A stretch of 64,000 bases of DNA, taken from contig NZ_FMVM01000005.1 of assembly GCF_900102085.1 (NCBI RefSeq), positions 264,882-328,881 of the forward strand. Direction: 5' to 3'. A program made the translations under genes and the position numbers. Below the pieces are notes generated by a model. That model saw nothing but the letters and a program-made list of their open reading frames with translations. It searched no databases and was not told where the DNA came from. Every line of letters starts with the position of its first letter. Position 1 is the stretch's first letter. The stretch is from Paenibacillus polysaccharolyticus. Its GTDB lineage: Bacteria > Bacillota > Bacilli > Paenibacillales > Paenibacillaceae. Positions 33,027-42,219 of this stretch are shown here, one piece after another.

Positions 33027-34598
33027 CTACTTCTCAGCTGCGCTGATTTGTTTGCCCCAGACCGCGATCCCGCGGTCGTTCAGGCCGGTGACTACCAGCG
33101 CAGGCTGGCTTCGCTCCCAATCCCAGGATGGGAGCAGCTTTAGCTCTTCCGTGGAAGCACCGCCCCACGGGCTTTCCTTCCACGTCAGCGTTAACGTTTG
33201 TTTGCCATCAAACGTCCATGTTCCCGAACTGTTCTTGCTTTCAATTTTGCCTTTACTCGTCAGCGTATATGGCACAGCCTGCACCTGCCCGTTCACAGAC
33301 GGATCAAGCGCCATGCCTTCCCACGTTCCGGCAATCATCGGTTTCGGAATATCTTGTGCGGTCTCTCCGGTATAACGTTCAGGCGACACGACAGGCCAGC
33401 CATCCTTCGTCCACAGCATTTTACGCACATGCAGATACGGCCAGTTTTTATCCGTCTCGCCCCGCGCATGATGCACGATGTAATAATCGTCGCCATCCTT
33501 CAGCACGGAATTATGCCCAGGAGCAACCCAGCCTTCACCTTCGGTGAAGCGGTATCCGCCCAAAATTTTGGTGCCTATCTCATACTGTGGCAGATGCTCC
33601 GTATCCAACATTTTATTGCCGTTCATATCCGTATAAGGCCCTGTGATGGAGTCGGCACGAGCTACCCGCACGTTATAGTCTTCGAACAGAGAATCATAAG
33701 ACACGAACAGGTAATATTTTTGAAACTCTTGATTATACACAATGTATGGCCCCTCGACTGCGCCTTCTTCGGTTGCACGATCCCTTGCTGCGATACGTGT
33801 GCCATACCCCTCTTCCTTGAACTTGCCCGTATCCGGATCAAGCGGTGCAATGTAGATCCCGTCGAAAAATGAACCATATACCATCCACGGGTTGCCTAAG
33901 GCATCAAGCACCGGATTGGCATCAATGGCATTCAGGCCGTCCTTTTCCTGACCAGCCGTCTTCACAACCAGTCCTTCATCCTTCCACGGTCCCTCGGGAG
34001 ACTTGGAGGTTTGCAATCCGATGGCTGACTGTGTACTACCAAAGCTCGAAGCCGAATAATACAAGCGGTACGTATCCCCAGCTTTAATAATATCCGGTGC
34101 CCACAGGTTCGTCGCTCCTGTCCAATCGAGCGCTTCCTTCGGGATCCCCGGCAAAGCCTGCCCCACCCATTTCCAGTTGATCAAATCATCGGATTTTCGC
34201 ACCATTACGCCCGGTTTCGGTTCCCCTGCTACTCGAACGTCTGTGGAATAGACATAGTAGCCTTGATCCGTTTTGATAATCGCAGGATCATGTGCATTGT
34301 TAACCGTCCACTTGGATTCATCATCCAGAATCGAAAGATCATACATTTTTGGTTCCTGCGGAGCTTCCGGAAAAACCGGAGGTTTCGCCGTATCCCCGCC
34401 AGCTGCACAGCCTACCGTACCTAGAAGCATCAGTAACATCAACATCGCAACTCCTTTCCTCGCCCTATGCCACTCCTTAAGTCCTGTCCAATATTTATCA
34501 TCTTTCCGCTTTTTTTGCCCCTTGCATTCTTTTTGTTCTTTCATTTCTTTCAACTCTTCTCGTTCCTCCGGTTCCTTCCTTACTCTCCAACTTTTCAT
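33027..34598 (-). CDS. Arabinan endo-1,5-alpha-L-arabinosidase, GH43 lipoprotein
   Basis: About 523 residues from the ATG at 34598. A lipobox LLGTVGC (about residue 57-63 region) follows a short hydrophobic run, so the enzyme is exported and lipid-anchored. GH43 signatures: NAHDPAIIKTDQGYYVYSTD, NLWAPDIIKAGDTYRLYYSA, EGPYIVYNQEFQKYYLFVSY and APGHNSVLKDGDDYYIVHH. A C-terminal beta module (about 430-520) with GTWTFDGKQTLTLTWKE follows. The extreme N-terminus is oddly long and charged (EEREELKEMKEQKECKG); a start nearer the hydrophobic run, at an ATG with AAAGGAG upstream, is possible. It would cut arabinan outside the cell for the ABC importer. Confidence 0.85.
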   Translation of the reverse strand: MKSWRVRKEPEEREELKEMKEQKECKGQKKRKDDKYWTGLKEWHRARKGVAMLMLLMLLGTVGCAAGGDTAKPPVFPEAPQEPKMYDLSILDDESKWTVNNAHDPAIIKTDQGYYVYSTDVRVAGEPKPGVMVRKSDDLINWKWVGQALPGIPKEALDWTGATNLWAPDIIKAGDTYRLYYSASSFGSTQSAIGLQTSKSPEGPWKDEGLVVKTAGQEKDGLNAIDANPVLDALGNPWMVYGSFFDGIYIAPLDPDTGKFKEEGYGTRIAARDRATEEGAVEGPYIVYNQEFQKYYLFVSYDSLFEDYNVRVARADSITGPYTDMNGNKMLDTEHLPQYEIGTKILGGYRFTEGEGWVAPGHNSVLKDGDDYYIVHHARGETDKNWPYLHVRKMLWTKDGWPVVSPERYTGETAQDIPKPMIAGTWEGMALDPSVNGQVQAVPYTLTSKGKIESKNSSGTWTFDGKQTLTLTWKESPWGGASTEELKLLPSWDWERSQPALVVTGLNDRGIAVWGKQISAAEK

Positions 34599-34603
34599 TC
34601 CCA

Positions 34604-35446
34604 TCACCCTTTGACCCCTGAAATCGCAACCGACTCGATAATCTGCTTCTGGAAGATCAGGAAGATGATCAGAACCGGAAGCAATGCCACAATCGACGCC
34701 GCCATAATGAGCGGATAATCCGTTTGAATCGCATAGGTCGCGTTAAAGTTCGCAATGACAAGTTGCAAGGTTTGCTTTTCAGGTGAATTCAGATAAATAA
34801 TCGGTGCCAGATAATCGTTCCAGATCCCCATAAACCAGAGAATCAGCTGTGCAGCGACCGCAGGTTTGATCAGCGGAAACGTAATACTGGAATACAATCG
34901 GAAATAAGAGCTTCCGTCGATCTTCGCCGCTTCAATAATCGCATCTGGCACACTGAGCAGATACTGCCGCAGGAAAAAAATCATAATCACATTCCCGAAT
35001 AGTCCCGGTACAATCAGCGGCAGCAAGGTGTCCACCCAGCCCAGCTTCGAGAACATGATAAATTGCGGGATCATGACCGTCGGATACGGAATCATCATCG
35101 AGGCCAGCAAGGCGAGAAATAGTTTGTTCTTATGTGGAAATCTTAACTTGGCAAAAGCAAATGCCGCAAGACTCGACGTAAATGTTCCAACTACCGTCAC
35201 ACTAAGAGCTACAATGAGACTGTTTTTAATCCCACTGAGCAGCGGTCCTGCTTCCCAGATTTCTTTATATTTATCGAATCGAAACACTTCCGGAATCCAG
35301 ACCGGCGGAAGCGCGAATACATCCTGCTTCTCCTTGAGCGAGGTGGACAGCATCCAGAGCAAAGGCGCAATCATCGCAATCGCACCGATGGACAGAACGA
35401 TAAATATAATAGAATTGGTTACTTTCCTTCTTTGACTATAAGACAT
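34604..35446 (-). CDS. Sugar ABC transporter permease, MalG/AraQ type
   Basis: A 280-residue inner-membrane permease of the CUT1 family with six predicted helices. The EAA loop reads DAIIEAAKIDGSSYFRLYSSITFPLIKP (about 182-209), where it docks the ATPase. IWNDYLAPIIYL is another family signature. It is the second permease, downstream of the MalF-type gene by 27 bp; its stop overlaps the following GH43 reading frame (TGATG), indicating an operon. No ATPase is encoded in the cluster, as is common when MsmX serves several importers. The substrate is probably arabinose oligomers. Confidence 0.93.
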   Translation of the reverse strand: MSYSQRRKVTNSIIFIVLSIGAIAMIAPLLWMLSTSLKEKQDVFALPPVWIPEVFRFDKYKEIWEAGPLLSGIKNSLIVALSVTVVGTFTSSLAAFAFAKLRFPHKNKLFLALLASMMIPYPTVMIPQFIMFSKLGWVDTLLPLIVPGLFGNVIMIFFLRQYLLSVPDAIIEAAKIDGSSYFRLYSSITFPLIKPAVAAQLILWFMGIWNDYLAPIIYLNSPEKQTLQLVIANFNATYAIQTDYPLIMAASIVALLPVLIIFLIFQKQIIESVAISGVKG

Positions 35447-35473
35447 CTTCCGTTCCACTCCTTTCCTCGCCCA

Positions 35474-36364
35474 TTAATCCCCGTCGTAGGCTGATCTTTC
35501 GTTAAGTTTGAATTGTATAAGCGTAATCACAAAGATAAAGATACCCAGAATCATGGCCATCGCAGAAGCGTAACCCATCTGCAGGTTGCTAAAGGCCTTC
35601 TGCCAGATATAAAAGACGATCGAAGCGGATGCATATTCCGGCCCACCTGTCGGTGTCATGATATTCATCTCGGTAAAAATTTGAGAACCACCGATGATAT
35701 TTGTCACCACGAGGAAAAAAGTTACGGGTTTCACCATCGGCCAGGTGATATTGCGGAAAATCTGAAATCCATTCGCTCCGTCCAGCTCGGCGGCTTCGTA
35801 ATAGGTACGGGATACACTTTGCAGTGCCGCCAAATATAACAGCATGGTATAACCCAGGCCTTTCCAGACGGTCATGATGATCAGTGCGGGTTTTACCGTA
35901 TCTTTGTTAGCCAGCCAGTTCGGGCCTTTGATACCAAACAGATCGAGGAACTGGTTCACCAGACCATAGTCTCCGTTGTACGCCCAGTTCCACATGATGG
36001 ATACCGCCGCCAAGGAAGAAATAACCGGTATGTAATAGATCACACGAAATGTAGTTGTACCTGGAATTTTACGATTCAGCCCCATTGCCAGTAATAGTGC
36101 CAACAACAGACCAATCGGAATACCGAGCATCAGGTAAAACGTATTAAACATGGCCTTGTAAAAAAGATCATCGGTCAACAAATCTTTGAAATTGGCAAGC
36201 CCGATAAAATTCATCTGCCCCAGGCCGTCCCAATCGGTAAACGAGCCATAGAGGGAATAGAGGAACGGGAACAATACAAAGATCACAAGCCCCAAAACGG
36301 GGGGCAAAATAAACAAGTATCCATACATCATCTCTTTGCGATACAAACTCGATTTCGTATTCAC
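35474..36364 (-). CDS. Sugar ABC transporter permease, MalF type
   Basis: A 296-residue CUT1 permease starting at GTG 36364 (GGGGTG 5 nt upstream; an earlier ATG at 36400 is less likely). Six helices are visible, with the opening YGYLFILPPVLGLVIFVLFPF and the EAA loop SRTYYEAAELDGANGFQIFRNITWPMVKP. It forms the membrane channel with the MalG-type partner downstream. The 240-bp gap to the binding-protein gene contains a hairpin that probably reduces read-through, giving more binding protein than permease, a usual arrangement. Confidence 0.93.
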   Translation of the reverse strand: MNTKSSLYRKEMMYGYLFILPPVLGLVIFVLFPFLYSLYGSFTDWDGLGQMNFIGLANFKDLLTDDLFYKAMFNTFYLMLGIPIGLLLALLLAMGLNRKIPGTTTFRVIYYIPVISSLAAVSIMWNWAYNGDYGLVNQFLDLFGIKGPNWLANKDTVKPALIIMTVWKGLGYTMLLYLAALQSVSRTYYEAAELDGANGFQIFRNITWPMVKPVTFFLVVTNIIGGSQIFTEMNIMTPTGGPEYASASIVFYIWQKAFSNLQMGYASAMAMILGIFIFVITLIQFKLNERSAYDGD

Positions 36365-36563
36365 GTGTTCACCCCTGTTTCTAAGATCAGCATGTGGCAT
36401 ACATCGATTGGCCTTTTTGAATCATGGCTTCTGCTCTGTTCCGGTCAATACATGCCACATGCTCGTATGGAATCTGGCGATAAAATTAAACTAAACGTTT
36501 ATATCGTTCACTCCGTTACAACATGTAAAAAATAGTTCAATCTGTATCTTCTAAAGAGCAAAT

Positions 36564-36597
36564 GATGCCAGCAACATCGGTTCAGGCTGCTGGCATC
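36564..36597 (-). terminator. Hairpin between binding-protein and permease genes
   Basis: GATGCCAGCA (36564-36573) and TGCTGGCATC (36588-36597) form a perfect 10-bp stem with no T-run on the minus strand. Likely an mRNA-stabilising or partly terminating structure after the solute-binding gene. Confidence 0.7.
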
Positions 36598-36607
36598 CCT
36601 TGTCTAT

Positions 36608-37954
36608 CTATTTATTCTGTGATTTCTTCTCCTGCTCCACCGCTTTATCCAGCAGTTTCTGCATCTTCGGTTGTTGTTGCTTCACATAGTCAGCAGCGGT
36701 CATCTTGCCATCGAGTACCGGCTGAATGTCGGTGAAGAACATGTCGTACCACTCCGCGTTGTACGTGTAATTACCTGGCAACGCTCGTCCGTAGTCTTTT
36801 ACGATATCGATGAATTCCTGTTTATTTTCCGGTTTGGTCGAAGTATCCTTCGCCCACTCATCAGCCATATCAAGCAAGTTCGGAATTTGCACTTTCGCGT
36901 CTACCAGTTGTTTCATGCCATCTTTCGACGCAGTAAGGTAGTTTACCAGTGCAGCAGCTTCTTCCGGATGTTTGGTTTTGGCAGATACACCGATTCCGAG
37001 GGAGCCGATCCATGTCGCTGATTTGCCTGTTGATCCTGCCGGGAAAGGCAACAGATCATAATCGAATGGAAGTTTTTCAAATGTACTCATATCCCACGGA
37101 CCTACAGGGAAGAACGCCATCTCACCCTTCATCCAGCGTTGATAGGTATCAAGCGTTTGTGCTTCCTCAATGGAGGGAGTGATCTTGTACTTGTTCTGCA
37201 TATCCGCGAAGAATTGTAGCGCTTCGGCAAATTTTGGATCATCAATCGTGACTTTCGTTTTGCTCTCGTCCAGCCAGTCAGCCCCGTTGCTCCATACAAA
37301 AGATTGCAGTGCCCACTGTACGTTAAATCCTGTACCGAATACGTCCGGTTTACCGTCTCCGTTCGTATCTTTCGTTGCTTGCTGATTTACCTTGATAAAC
37401 TCTTCCCACGTATAAGGCTTGTCCTTGTCAGGGAGCGGAATGCCTTCTTTTTCAAAAAGGGTCTTGTTATAACCCAGTGCAAATGGCCCGACATCCTTAG
37501 GCATACCGTAGAGATCACCTTGCCCTGCCATCTTGCCATCATAACGATACAAGTCAACGCCATACTTCCAGATATTATCCAGATTAATATCTTTGTTTTT
37601 CTCGATATACGGTGTCAGATTCATGAGCACATTGCTGTTCACATAGGCCTTCATATCACCCGGTGTGAAATAAAATACGTCTGGCAAGCTATTGCCCGTA
37701 ATCGCCGCGCGAAGCTTTGTCGCATATTGGTCCGCTGCGGTAACGATGATTTTAACTTTGACGCCTGGATGTTCTTCTTCGAACTTTTTCACGACAGCCT
37801 GATACGCCTTCTGCTCATCCGTGCCGCCGCGGAACATAAACGTCAGTTCTTTATCTCCGCTCGAACTTCCGCTTCCCCCTCCACAACCTGCAAGCACCAG
37901 TGCACTGACCAGCATTAGCAACATAAACGTGACCCAACTCTTTCTCTTGACCAT
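36608..37954 (-). CDS. ABC transporter sugar-binding lipoprotein
   Basis: A 448-residue CUT1 solute-binding protein from the ATG at 37954 (GGAGGGG upstream). Lipoprotein signal: MVKRKSW, a hydrophobic run and the lipobox LVLAGC at about residues 16-21. The mature part has the usual pattern [41 protein letters not shown] and [20 protein letters not shown]. It captures an oligosaccharide, probably arabino-oligosaccharides given the GH43 neighbours, and delivers it to the two permeases. A cre-like site lies 23 bp upstream of the start. First gene of the import operon. Confidence 0.94.
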   Translation of the reverse strand: MVKRKSWVTFMLLMLVSALVLAGCGGGSGSSSGDKELTFMFRGGTDEQKAYQAVVKKFEEEHPGVKVKIIVTAADQYATKLRAAITGNSLPDVFYFTPGDMKAYVNSNVLMNLTPYIEKNKDINLDNIWKYGVDLYRYDGKMAGQGDLYGMPKDVGPFALGYNKTLFEKEGIPLPDKDKPYTWEEFIKVNQQATKDTNGDGKPDVFGTGFNVQWALQSFVWSNGADWLDESKTKVTIDDPKFAEALQFFADMQNKYKITPSIEEAQTLDTYQRWMKGEMAFFPVGPWDMSTFEKLPFDYDLLPFPAGSTGKSATWIGSLGIGVSAKTKHPEEAAALVNYLTASKDGMKQLVDAKVQIPNLLDMADEWAKDTSTKPENKQEFIDIVKDYGRALPGNYTYNAEWYDMFFTDIQPVLDGKMTAADYVKQQQPKMQKLLDKAVEQEKKSQNK

Positions 37955-37976
37955 ATGAACCCCTCCTGATCTGGAC

Positions 37977-37992
37977 TTGTAAACGTATTCAA
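37977..37992. promoter_or_regulatory. cre-like site upstream of the binding-protein gene
   Basis: TTGTAAACGTATTCAA fits the relaxed CcpA consensus WTGNAANCGNWNNCWW. Its position just ahead of the start would allow catabolite repression of the importer. Sequence match only. Confidence 0.55.
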
Positions 37993-38093
37993 TACCATGA
38001 ATCAACATTTCTGTTGTTAAATTTATCAAATCCAGATCCTTTTAGTCAATACTTTATTAAAACATTTTATATTTTTATAAAACAAAAATCATA

Positions 38094-39140
38094 CTAATAC
38101 GTTGGCCAGCCATTCCCGTCCCATAACAAATCGTTAATCAGCAATTTCGGATTGCCATTATCCGTTGCATCATAAGCATGCCGTACGATTAGATTGCCGT
38201 TGACCACGTCCTGCCCACCCGGGCCTTTCCATCTCACATTACCTGTATCCAAAATCGTGCCGCCACCGTTCATCATATTTACTCCGTTTTTGTCGACGTA
38301 AGGACCTGTGATGCTGGTGGATCGACCGTAGACCATTTTGTAAGTACTGTTCACACCTTTACAGCAAGAGTCGATCGAAGCAAACAAATAATAATATCCG
38401 TTGCGATACGTGATACTTGGCGCTTCAATTGCGCCCCCGTTATTCGGACGTGCTGCAATCGAGGAGATGTTACCTGTCGGTTTCATCGTGTTTTTGTCCA
38501 GTTTCACAATTTTCAGACCGCTCCAGAACGAACCAAAGGCCAGCCATGGATTACCCGAAGCATCAATAACCAGTTCCGGATCAATAGCGTTGTAGTTATT
38601 CGATGTATTGGATTGCAGTACAAGCCCTTCATCTTTCCATTGCCCCGCGCCAACGCTGTTTGCGGACGCTAACCCAATGGCAGACCTGTTGGAACCAAAG
38701 GTCGAGATGGAATAATAGAGCCAAACCTTGCCGTTATACCGTTGTACGTCCGGTGCCCATACATCCAGGTCTTTCTGTGCAGGGACAGCCGAATTCCACC
38801 AGGCCGGTTCACTTAGAAAAATCTGCGGCACACGATACCACGACGTTCCGTTATCGGATTTCAGCACCTGAATACCTGGACCCGTGGAAAAGGTGTACCA
38901 GGAATTGCCCTCTTTGATGATCGTCGGATCATGAACGGCAATGTCTCCCGATAGATTCCAAAACGCGGCTAAAGCCCGAGACTGTCCTGCAAGCACTAAC
39001 ACCATCACCAACAATGCAGGTAAAAACCAACGCCTTTTGGAGGAGAACTTCGAGCTGTTCAAGCCTGTCTTCCACTCCATCCTCTTCAACTTCTTCCACT
39101 CTAAACTCCTTAACTTCTTCCATGAACTGAACTTTTCCAT
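38094..39140 (-). CDS. Secreted arabinan endo-1,5-alpha-L-arabinosidase, GH43
   Basis: A 348-residue GH43 enzyme. The signal region is long: a basic, tryptophan-rich stretch (residues 1-36) and then FLPALLVMVLVLAGQSRALA. Family signatures: GDIAVHDPTIIKEGNSWYTF with the catalytic base, DVWAPDVQRYNGKVWLYYSI, GGAIEAPSITYRNGYYYLFAS with the acid Glu, and DSCCKGVNSTYKM, typical of the Bacillus AbnA group. The family cuts internal alpha-1,5 links of arabinan backbone outside the cell. Stop at 38096-38094. It lies upstream of the importer operon on the same strand and is divergent from an ArsR-type regulator. Confidence 0.92.
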   Translation of the reverse strand: MEKFSSWKKLRSLEWKKLKRMEWKTGLNSSKFSSKRRWFLPALLVMVLVLAGQSRALAAFWNLSGDIAVHDPTIIKEGNSWYTFSTGPGIQVLKSDNGTSWYRVPQIFLSEPAWWNSAVPAQKDLDVWAPDVQRYNGKVWLYYSISTFGSNRSAIGLASANSVGAGQWKDEGLVLQSNTSNNYNAIDPELVIDASGNPWLAFGSFWSGLKIVKLDKNTMKPTGNISSIAARPNNGGAIEAPSITYRNGYYYLFASIDSCCKGVNSTYKMVYGRSTSITGPYVDKNGVNMMNGGGTILDTGNVRWKGPGGQDVVNGNLIVRHAYDATDNGNPKLLINDLLWDGNGWPTY

Positions 39141-39473
39141 ACCGGAACGCCGCCTCTCCTGATTAAATGGTTGCTTTGGTTCATGAAGTATTAAATCAAT
39201 TTAAGTATAATAGGATTATAAAAGCGGTTACATTACAATTCAATGGTATATTTCAAATATACATGAATTAATTTAAGTTTTTATTTTAAGTATGTGGGGA
39301 TAAAATCTCATATAGGCTTTAAAAATTTCATTGTTTATATAGGGTATATCTCACTTTTCTCCGCTCTTTCTTTCGAGCATGTAATGATTTATAATTATCT
39401 GAAATAAAACAGTCAAATGTGCAAGAGTCTGTGTAAATAGGCTTTGTTCAGAACGGGGAAAGGACATCCACCT
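39141..39473. promoter_or_regulatory. Divergent control region of abnA-like gene and ArsR-type regulator
   Basis: AT-rich, no gene. ATAAAAGCGGTTACAT (39218-39233) fits the cre consensus except for position 3. TTTAAGTAT-like repeats occur at about 39200, 39273 and 39285. GAATTAATTTAAG (39265-39277) resembles, inverted, TTTAACTTAATTC (56434-56446) in the control region of the paralogous locus, so it is a candidate operator of the two regulators. Confidence 0.4.
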
Positions 39474-40391
39474 ATGATTTATATTAAAGATCTGATGTCA
39501 GGTGTGAACATTTTCAAAGCACTCAGCTCCGAAATTCGCATTCAGATTATTGAGTTGCTGGCCAGAAACCAAAGTCTTAATCTCAATGACCTCGCAACCA
39601 AGCTTGGACTTAGTAACGGCGCGATCACAATGCATATCAAAAAGCTGGAGGAAAGCGGATTAATTGAGATTAATACAGCGGTCGGCAAACACGGCATTCA
39701 GAAGATCTGTTATCTTAACGAGGAAAAGTTGATGGTTGACCTGCGTTCACAAGAGATCCACAACCGGTACGAGGTAGAAATCCAGGTTGGGCATTACAGT
39801 GATTATCAGGCAGCACCCACATGCGGCATTGCTACGAAAGACAGCATTATCGGGGAGTTTGATGACCCCCGTTACTTTGCCGACCCGCTTCGGATCGATG
39901 CCGAGATGATTTGGCTAGCGGAAGGATATCTGGAATACCGAATTCCCAACTACCTGAAACCCAACCAGACGTTTAGCGAGATTCAACTCTCCATGGAGCT
40001 CGGTTCAGAAGCCCCTGGATTCTGTGACAACTACCCGTCAGATATTTACTTCTACATCAATGGCAAAAAGATCGGACTCTGGACGAGTCCAGGAGATTTC
40101 GGCGATACACGCGGTACGTTTAATCCGGACTGGTGGCCTCCTCACCTGAATCAATACGGTATGCTGAAGCTGATTCGCATTACGAAGGAAGGCAGTTATA
40201 TCGACGGATGCAAAATCTCGGACGTTACCCTGGATGATATCGGGCTCGATTACAAAAGTGATATTCACTTCCGCATCGCTGTCACAGACGGCCCAGTCAA
40301 CAAACGCGGCCTGACGATTTTCGGCAAAAACTTCGGTAATTACGGCCAAGGTTTGCTCGCACGGGTGCTTTATAACGTGCAGGAGGACTAG
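39474..40391 (+). CDS. ArsR-type regulator with large C-terminal domain (arabinan locus)
   Basis: A 305-residue regulator from the ATG at 39474 (AAAGGA upstream). The winged helix (about 10-75) reads FKALSSEIRIQIIELLARNQ, DLATKLGLSNGAITMHIKKLEESGL. The C-terminal 220 residues have blocks GHYSDYQAAPTCGIAT, FDDPRYFADP, RIPNYLKP, GSEAPGFCDNYPSDI, WTSPGDFGD and PDWWPPHLNQYGMLK, shared with the protein at 56472-57395. This part looks beta-rich and probably binds a ligand, perhaps a sugar; ordinary ArsR proteins lack it. Divergent from the arabinanase gene, so it likely controls that operon. Confidence 0.82.
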   Translation: MIYIKDLMSGVNIFKALSSEIRIQIIELLARNQSLNLNDLATKLGLSNGAITMHIKKLEESGLIEINTAVGKHGIQKICYLNEEKLMVDLRSQEIHNRYEVEIQVGHYSDYQAAPTCGIATKDSIIGEFDDPRYFADPLRIDAEMIWLAEGYLEYRIPNYLKPNQTFSEIQLSMELGSEAPGFCDNYPSDIYFYINGKKIGLWTSPGDFGDTRGTFNPDWWPPHLNQYGMLKLIRITKEGSYIDGCKISDVTLDDIGLDYKSDIHFRIAVTDGPVNKRGLTIFGKNFGNYGQGLLARVLYNVQED

Positions 40392-40437
40392 ACAGGATCT
40401 GGCTGAAAAGTTTTGTTTGAAGATGCTCCTAATTTTA

Positions 40438-40466
40438 GAAGAGTGCGAATCTGCACTCTTTTTTTA
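40438..40466 (+). terminator. Terminator after the ArsR-type gene
   Basis: AGAGTGC-GAATCT-GCACTCT (40440-40459) followed by seven T. Confidence 0.88.
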
Positions 40467-40519
40467 GTGATATACTTATGACTTGTATTGAACAAGAAGT
40501 GATGACGGGTGGGGTTCTA

Positions 40520-41443
40520 TTGAAACTGGAACGGTTAGTCTCGATCATATACAAGTTACTTAATAACGAGGTGTTGTCTGCCTCTACCCTTGCCGAGGAA
40601 TATCAAGTATCGCCCAGAACGATCTATCGGGATATTGATGTGATCTGCGCAGCCGGATTTCCGGTTGTTTCGCATCAGGGAATGAATGGCGGGTATGGCA
40701 TTATGGATGGGTATAAAATGGATAAAAGCCTGCTCGGCTCCTACGATGTGGACGCTTTGATTACAGTGCTGACCAGTCTCTCCACCGTATTTAACGATGT
40801 GCGTGCACAGGGTACAATCGAACGTTTGCAGACCATTGGAGAACAACATGAGAGACCAAACTTAACTGTAGACCTGAATACATATCGAACTGAGCCTGAC
40901 TCGCTTTCGCATCTTCGTGCAGGAATCATGGAACATCATGTCGTTCAGTTTGATTACATTAATTCCAAGAATGAGCGCACAAGTCGAGAAATTGAACCTG
41001 TTCGATTGCAGTTTAAATACCGTAGCTGGTATGTGTATGGATATTGCCGAAGCCGGCGTGATTATCGGGAATTCCGGCTGTCACGCATGTTAAACGTACA
41101 TCTGACCAACCGTCATTTTGAAGCGCATGTTCTCTCCATGGAAGAGCCATCCACCGCTCCCCCTGTCACCCAGGAGATCATGACAGATGTGGTATTTCGC
41201 GTATATCCGGATGCACTCGCGGAGGCGCTCGATCATTTTCAGCAGGCAGACAAACAATTTCATGAGGACGGCAGTATGACGATGCGCGTTCAGGTTCACA
41301 AACCGCTCCAAGCCCCGTGGTTATGGTCTTTTTTGCTGAGTTTGGGAAGTGGCGCAGAGGTTTTGGAACCTCTAGCACTGAGGGATGTTTTAGAGACTCA
41401 ACTACGAAATGCACTGAGACGTTACGACAAACTCAATCATTGA
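40520..41443 (+). CDS. HTH-WYL transcriptional regulator (YafY-like)
   Basis: A regulator of about 307 residues starting at TTG 40520 (GGGTGGGG 5 nt upstream; an ATG at 40478 is also open). Winged helix: KLERLVSIIYKLLNNEVLSAS then SPRTIYRDIDVICAAGFPV (about 1-55). The WYL core in the second third reads EPVRLQFKYRSWYVYGYCR with RDYREFRLSRML. The C-terminal WCX-like part ends LRNALRRYDKL. It is followed by a DinB-family gene 140 bp downstream on the same strand, but a terminator stands between them. Ligand and targets unknown. Confidence 0.9.
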   Translation: MKLERLVSIIYKLLNNEVLSASTLAEEYQVSPRTIYRDIDVICAAGFPVVSHQGMNGGYGIMDGYKMDKSLLGSYDVDALITVLTSLSTVFNDVRAQGTIERLQTIGEQHERPNLTVDLNTYRTEPDSLSHLRAGIMEHHVVQFDYINSKNERTSREIEPVRLQFKYRSWYVYGYCRSRRDYREFRLSRMLNVHLTNRHFEAHVLSMEEPSTAPPVTQEIMTDVVFRVYPDALAEALDHFQQADKQFHEDGSMTMRVQVHKPLQAPWLWSFLLSLGSGAEVLEPLALRDVLETQLRNALRRYDKLNH

Positions 41444-41471
41444 AGCCCCATAATGGGAGTCTTGTGAAGTG

Positions 41472-41513
41472 AAAGAAGAAGTATGACACGCTGTTGTCAT
41501 ACTTCTTTTTTTA
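41472..41513 (+). terminator. Terminator after the WYL gene
   Basis: GAAGAAGTATGACA pairs with TGTCATACTTCTTT (about 41475-41508), followed by T residues. Confidence 0.9.
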
Positions 41514-41584
41514 TACTCATTTCAGTAACAAGGGAGGCACCATCAACATCCCATCATTCGCCAAAATAAAGGAGACGATTTTTT

Positions 41585-42097
41585 ATGAATTACCTAGAAG
41601 AAATGGTTCATTATCATGTTTGGGCTTCGCAGATCATTATGCAACGCATTCAGGAGTTGCCAGCTTCTGTGCTGCATCAGGAAGTGAACAGTTCTTTTCC
41701 TACCCTCGCTCATGCGCTTAGTCATATGAATGCCGTAGATCAGATGTGGTACCTGGTGCTAACCGGAACCAGCATGCCTGAAGCTTTACAAATCTGCATG
41801 CCGCGTAACGAGGAAACGTTTGCCACCATAGAAGAGTATTTCGAGCGTTATGCCGAACTATCCAATCAATACCTGACTTGGTTCAGTCAGCAGACGGATT
41901 TGGAGCAGTTGCTTCTGCTTGACAATCCCTTTGCAGGCGTGCGTCAAACCCGTTTCGCGGAAATCATCTTACATCTGGTGAATCACGGGACCTATCACCG
42001 GGGTAATATATCCACCATGTTGCGTCAGCTCGGCCATGCTTCTGTCATGAATGACTATTCCAGATTCTGGTACGAAAACTCCAATACTTCAGAGTAA
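41585..42097 (+). CDS. DinB family protein
   Basis: A 170-residue four-helix-bundle protein of the DinB/YfiT superfamily. Likely metal ligands are His47 (LAHALSHMNAVDQMW), His134 and His138 (HLVNHGTYHRGNI), the usual three-histidine pattern. The opening YLEEMVHYHVWASQIIM and the ending SVMNDYSRFWYENS are typical. Members act as thiol-dependent transferases or DNA-damage-induced proteins; the substrate of this one is unknown. AAGGAG lies upstream of the ATG at 41585. Probably a single gene, cytoplasmic. Confidence 0.9.
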   Translation: MNYLEEMVHYHVWASQIIMQRIQELPASVLHQEVNSSFPTLAHALSHMNAVDQMWYLVLTGTSMPEALQICMPRNEETFATIEEYFERYAELSNQYLTWFSQQTDLEQLLLLDNPFAGVRQTRFAEIILHLVNHGTYHRGNISTMLRQLGHASVMNDYSRFWYENSNTSE

Positions 42098-42219
42098 TTC
42101 TCTAATGCTTGAAATCCATTGTGCCTGATAAGAGGTCCTGGATATGGTTCAGCATGAAGGACTAAAATATCCTGTACTTTGAAGGTGTTAGATACAATGC
42201 AACATGAAAGGTCTTGAAT

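Noticed and set aside
31822..33143. Several open frames through the 265-bp array on both strands
   Set aside because: They repeat one peptide per unit, lack ribosome sites and change frame between units. Treated as non-coding repeat.
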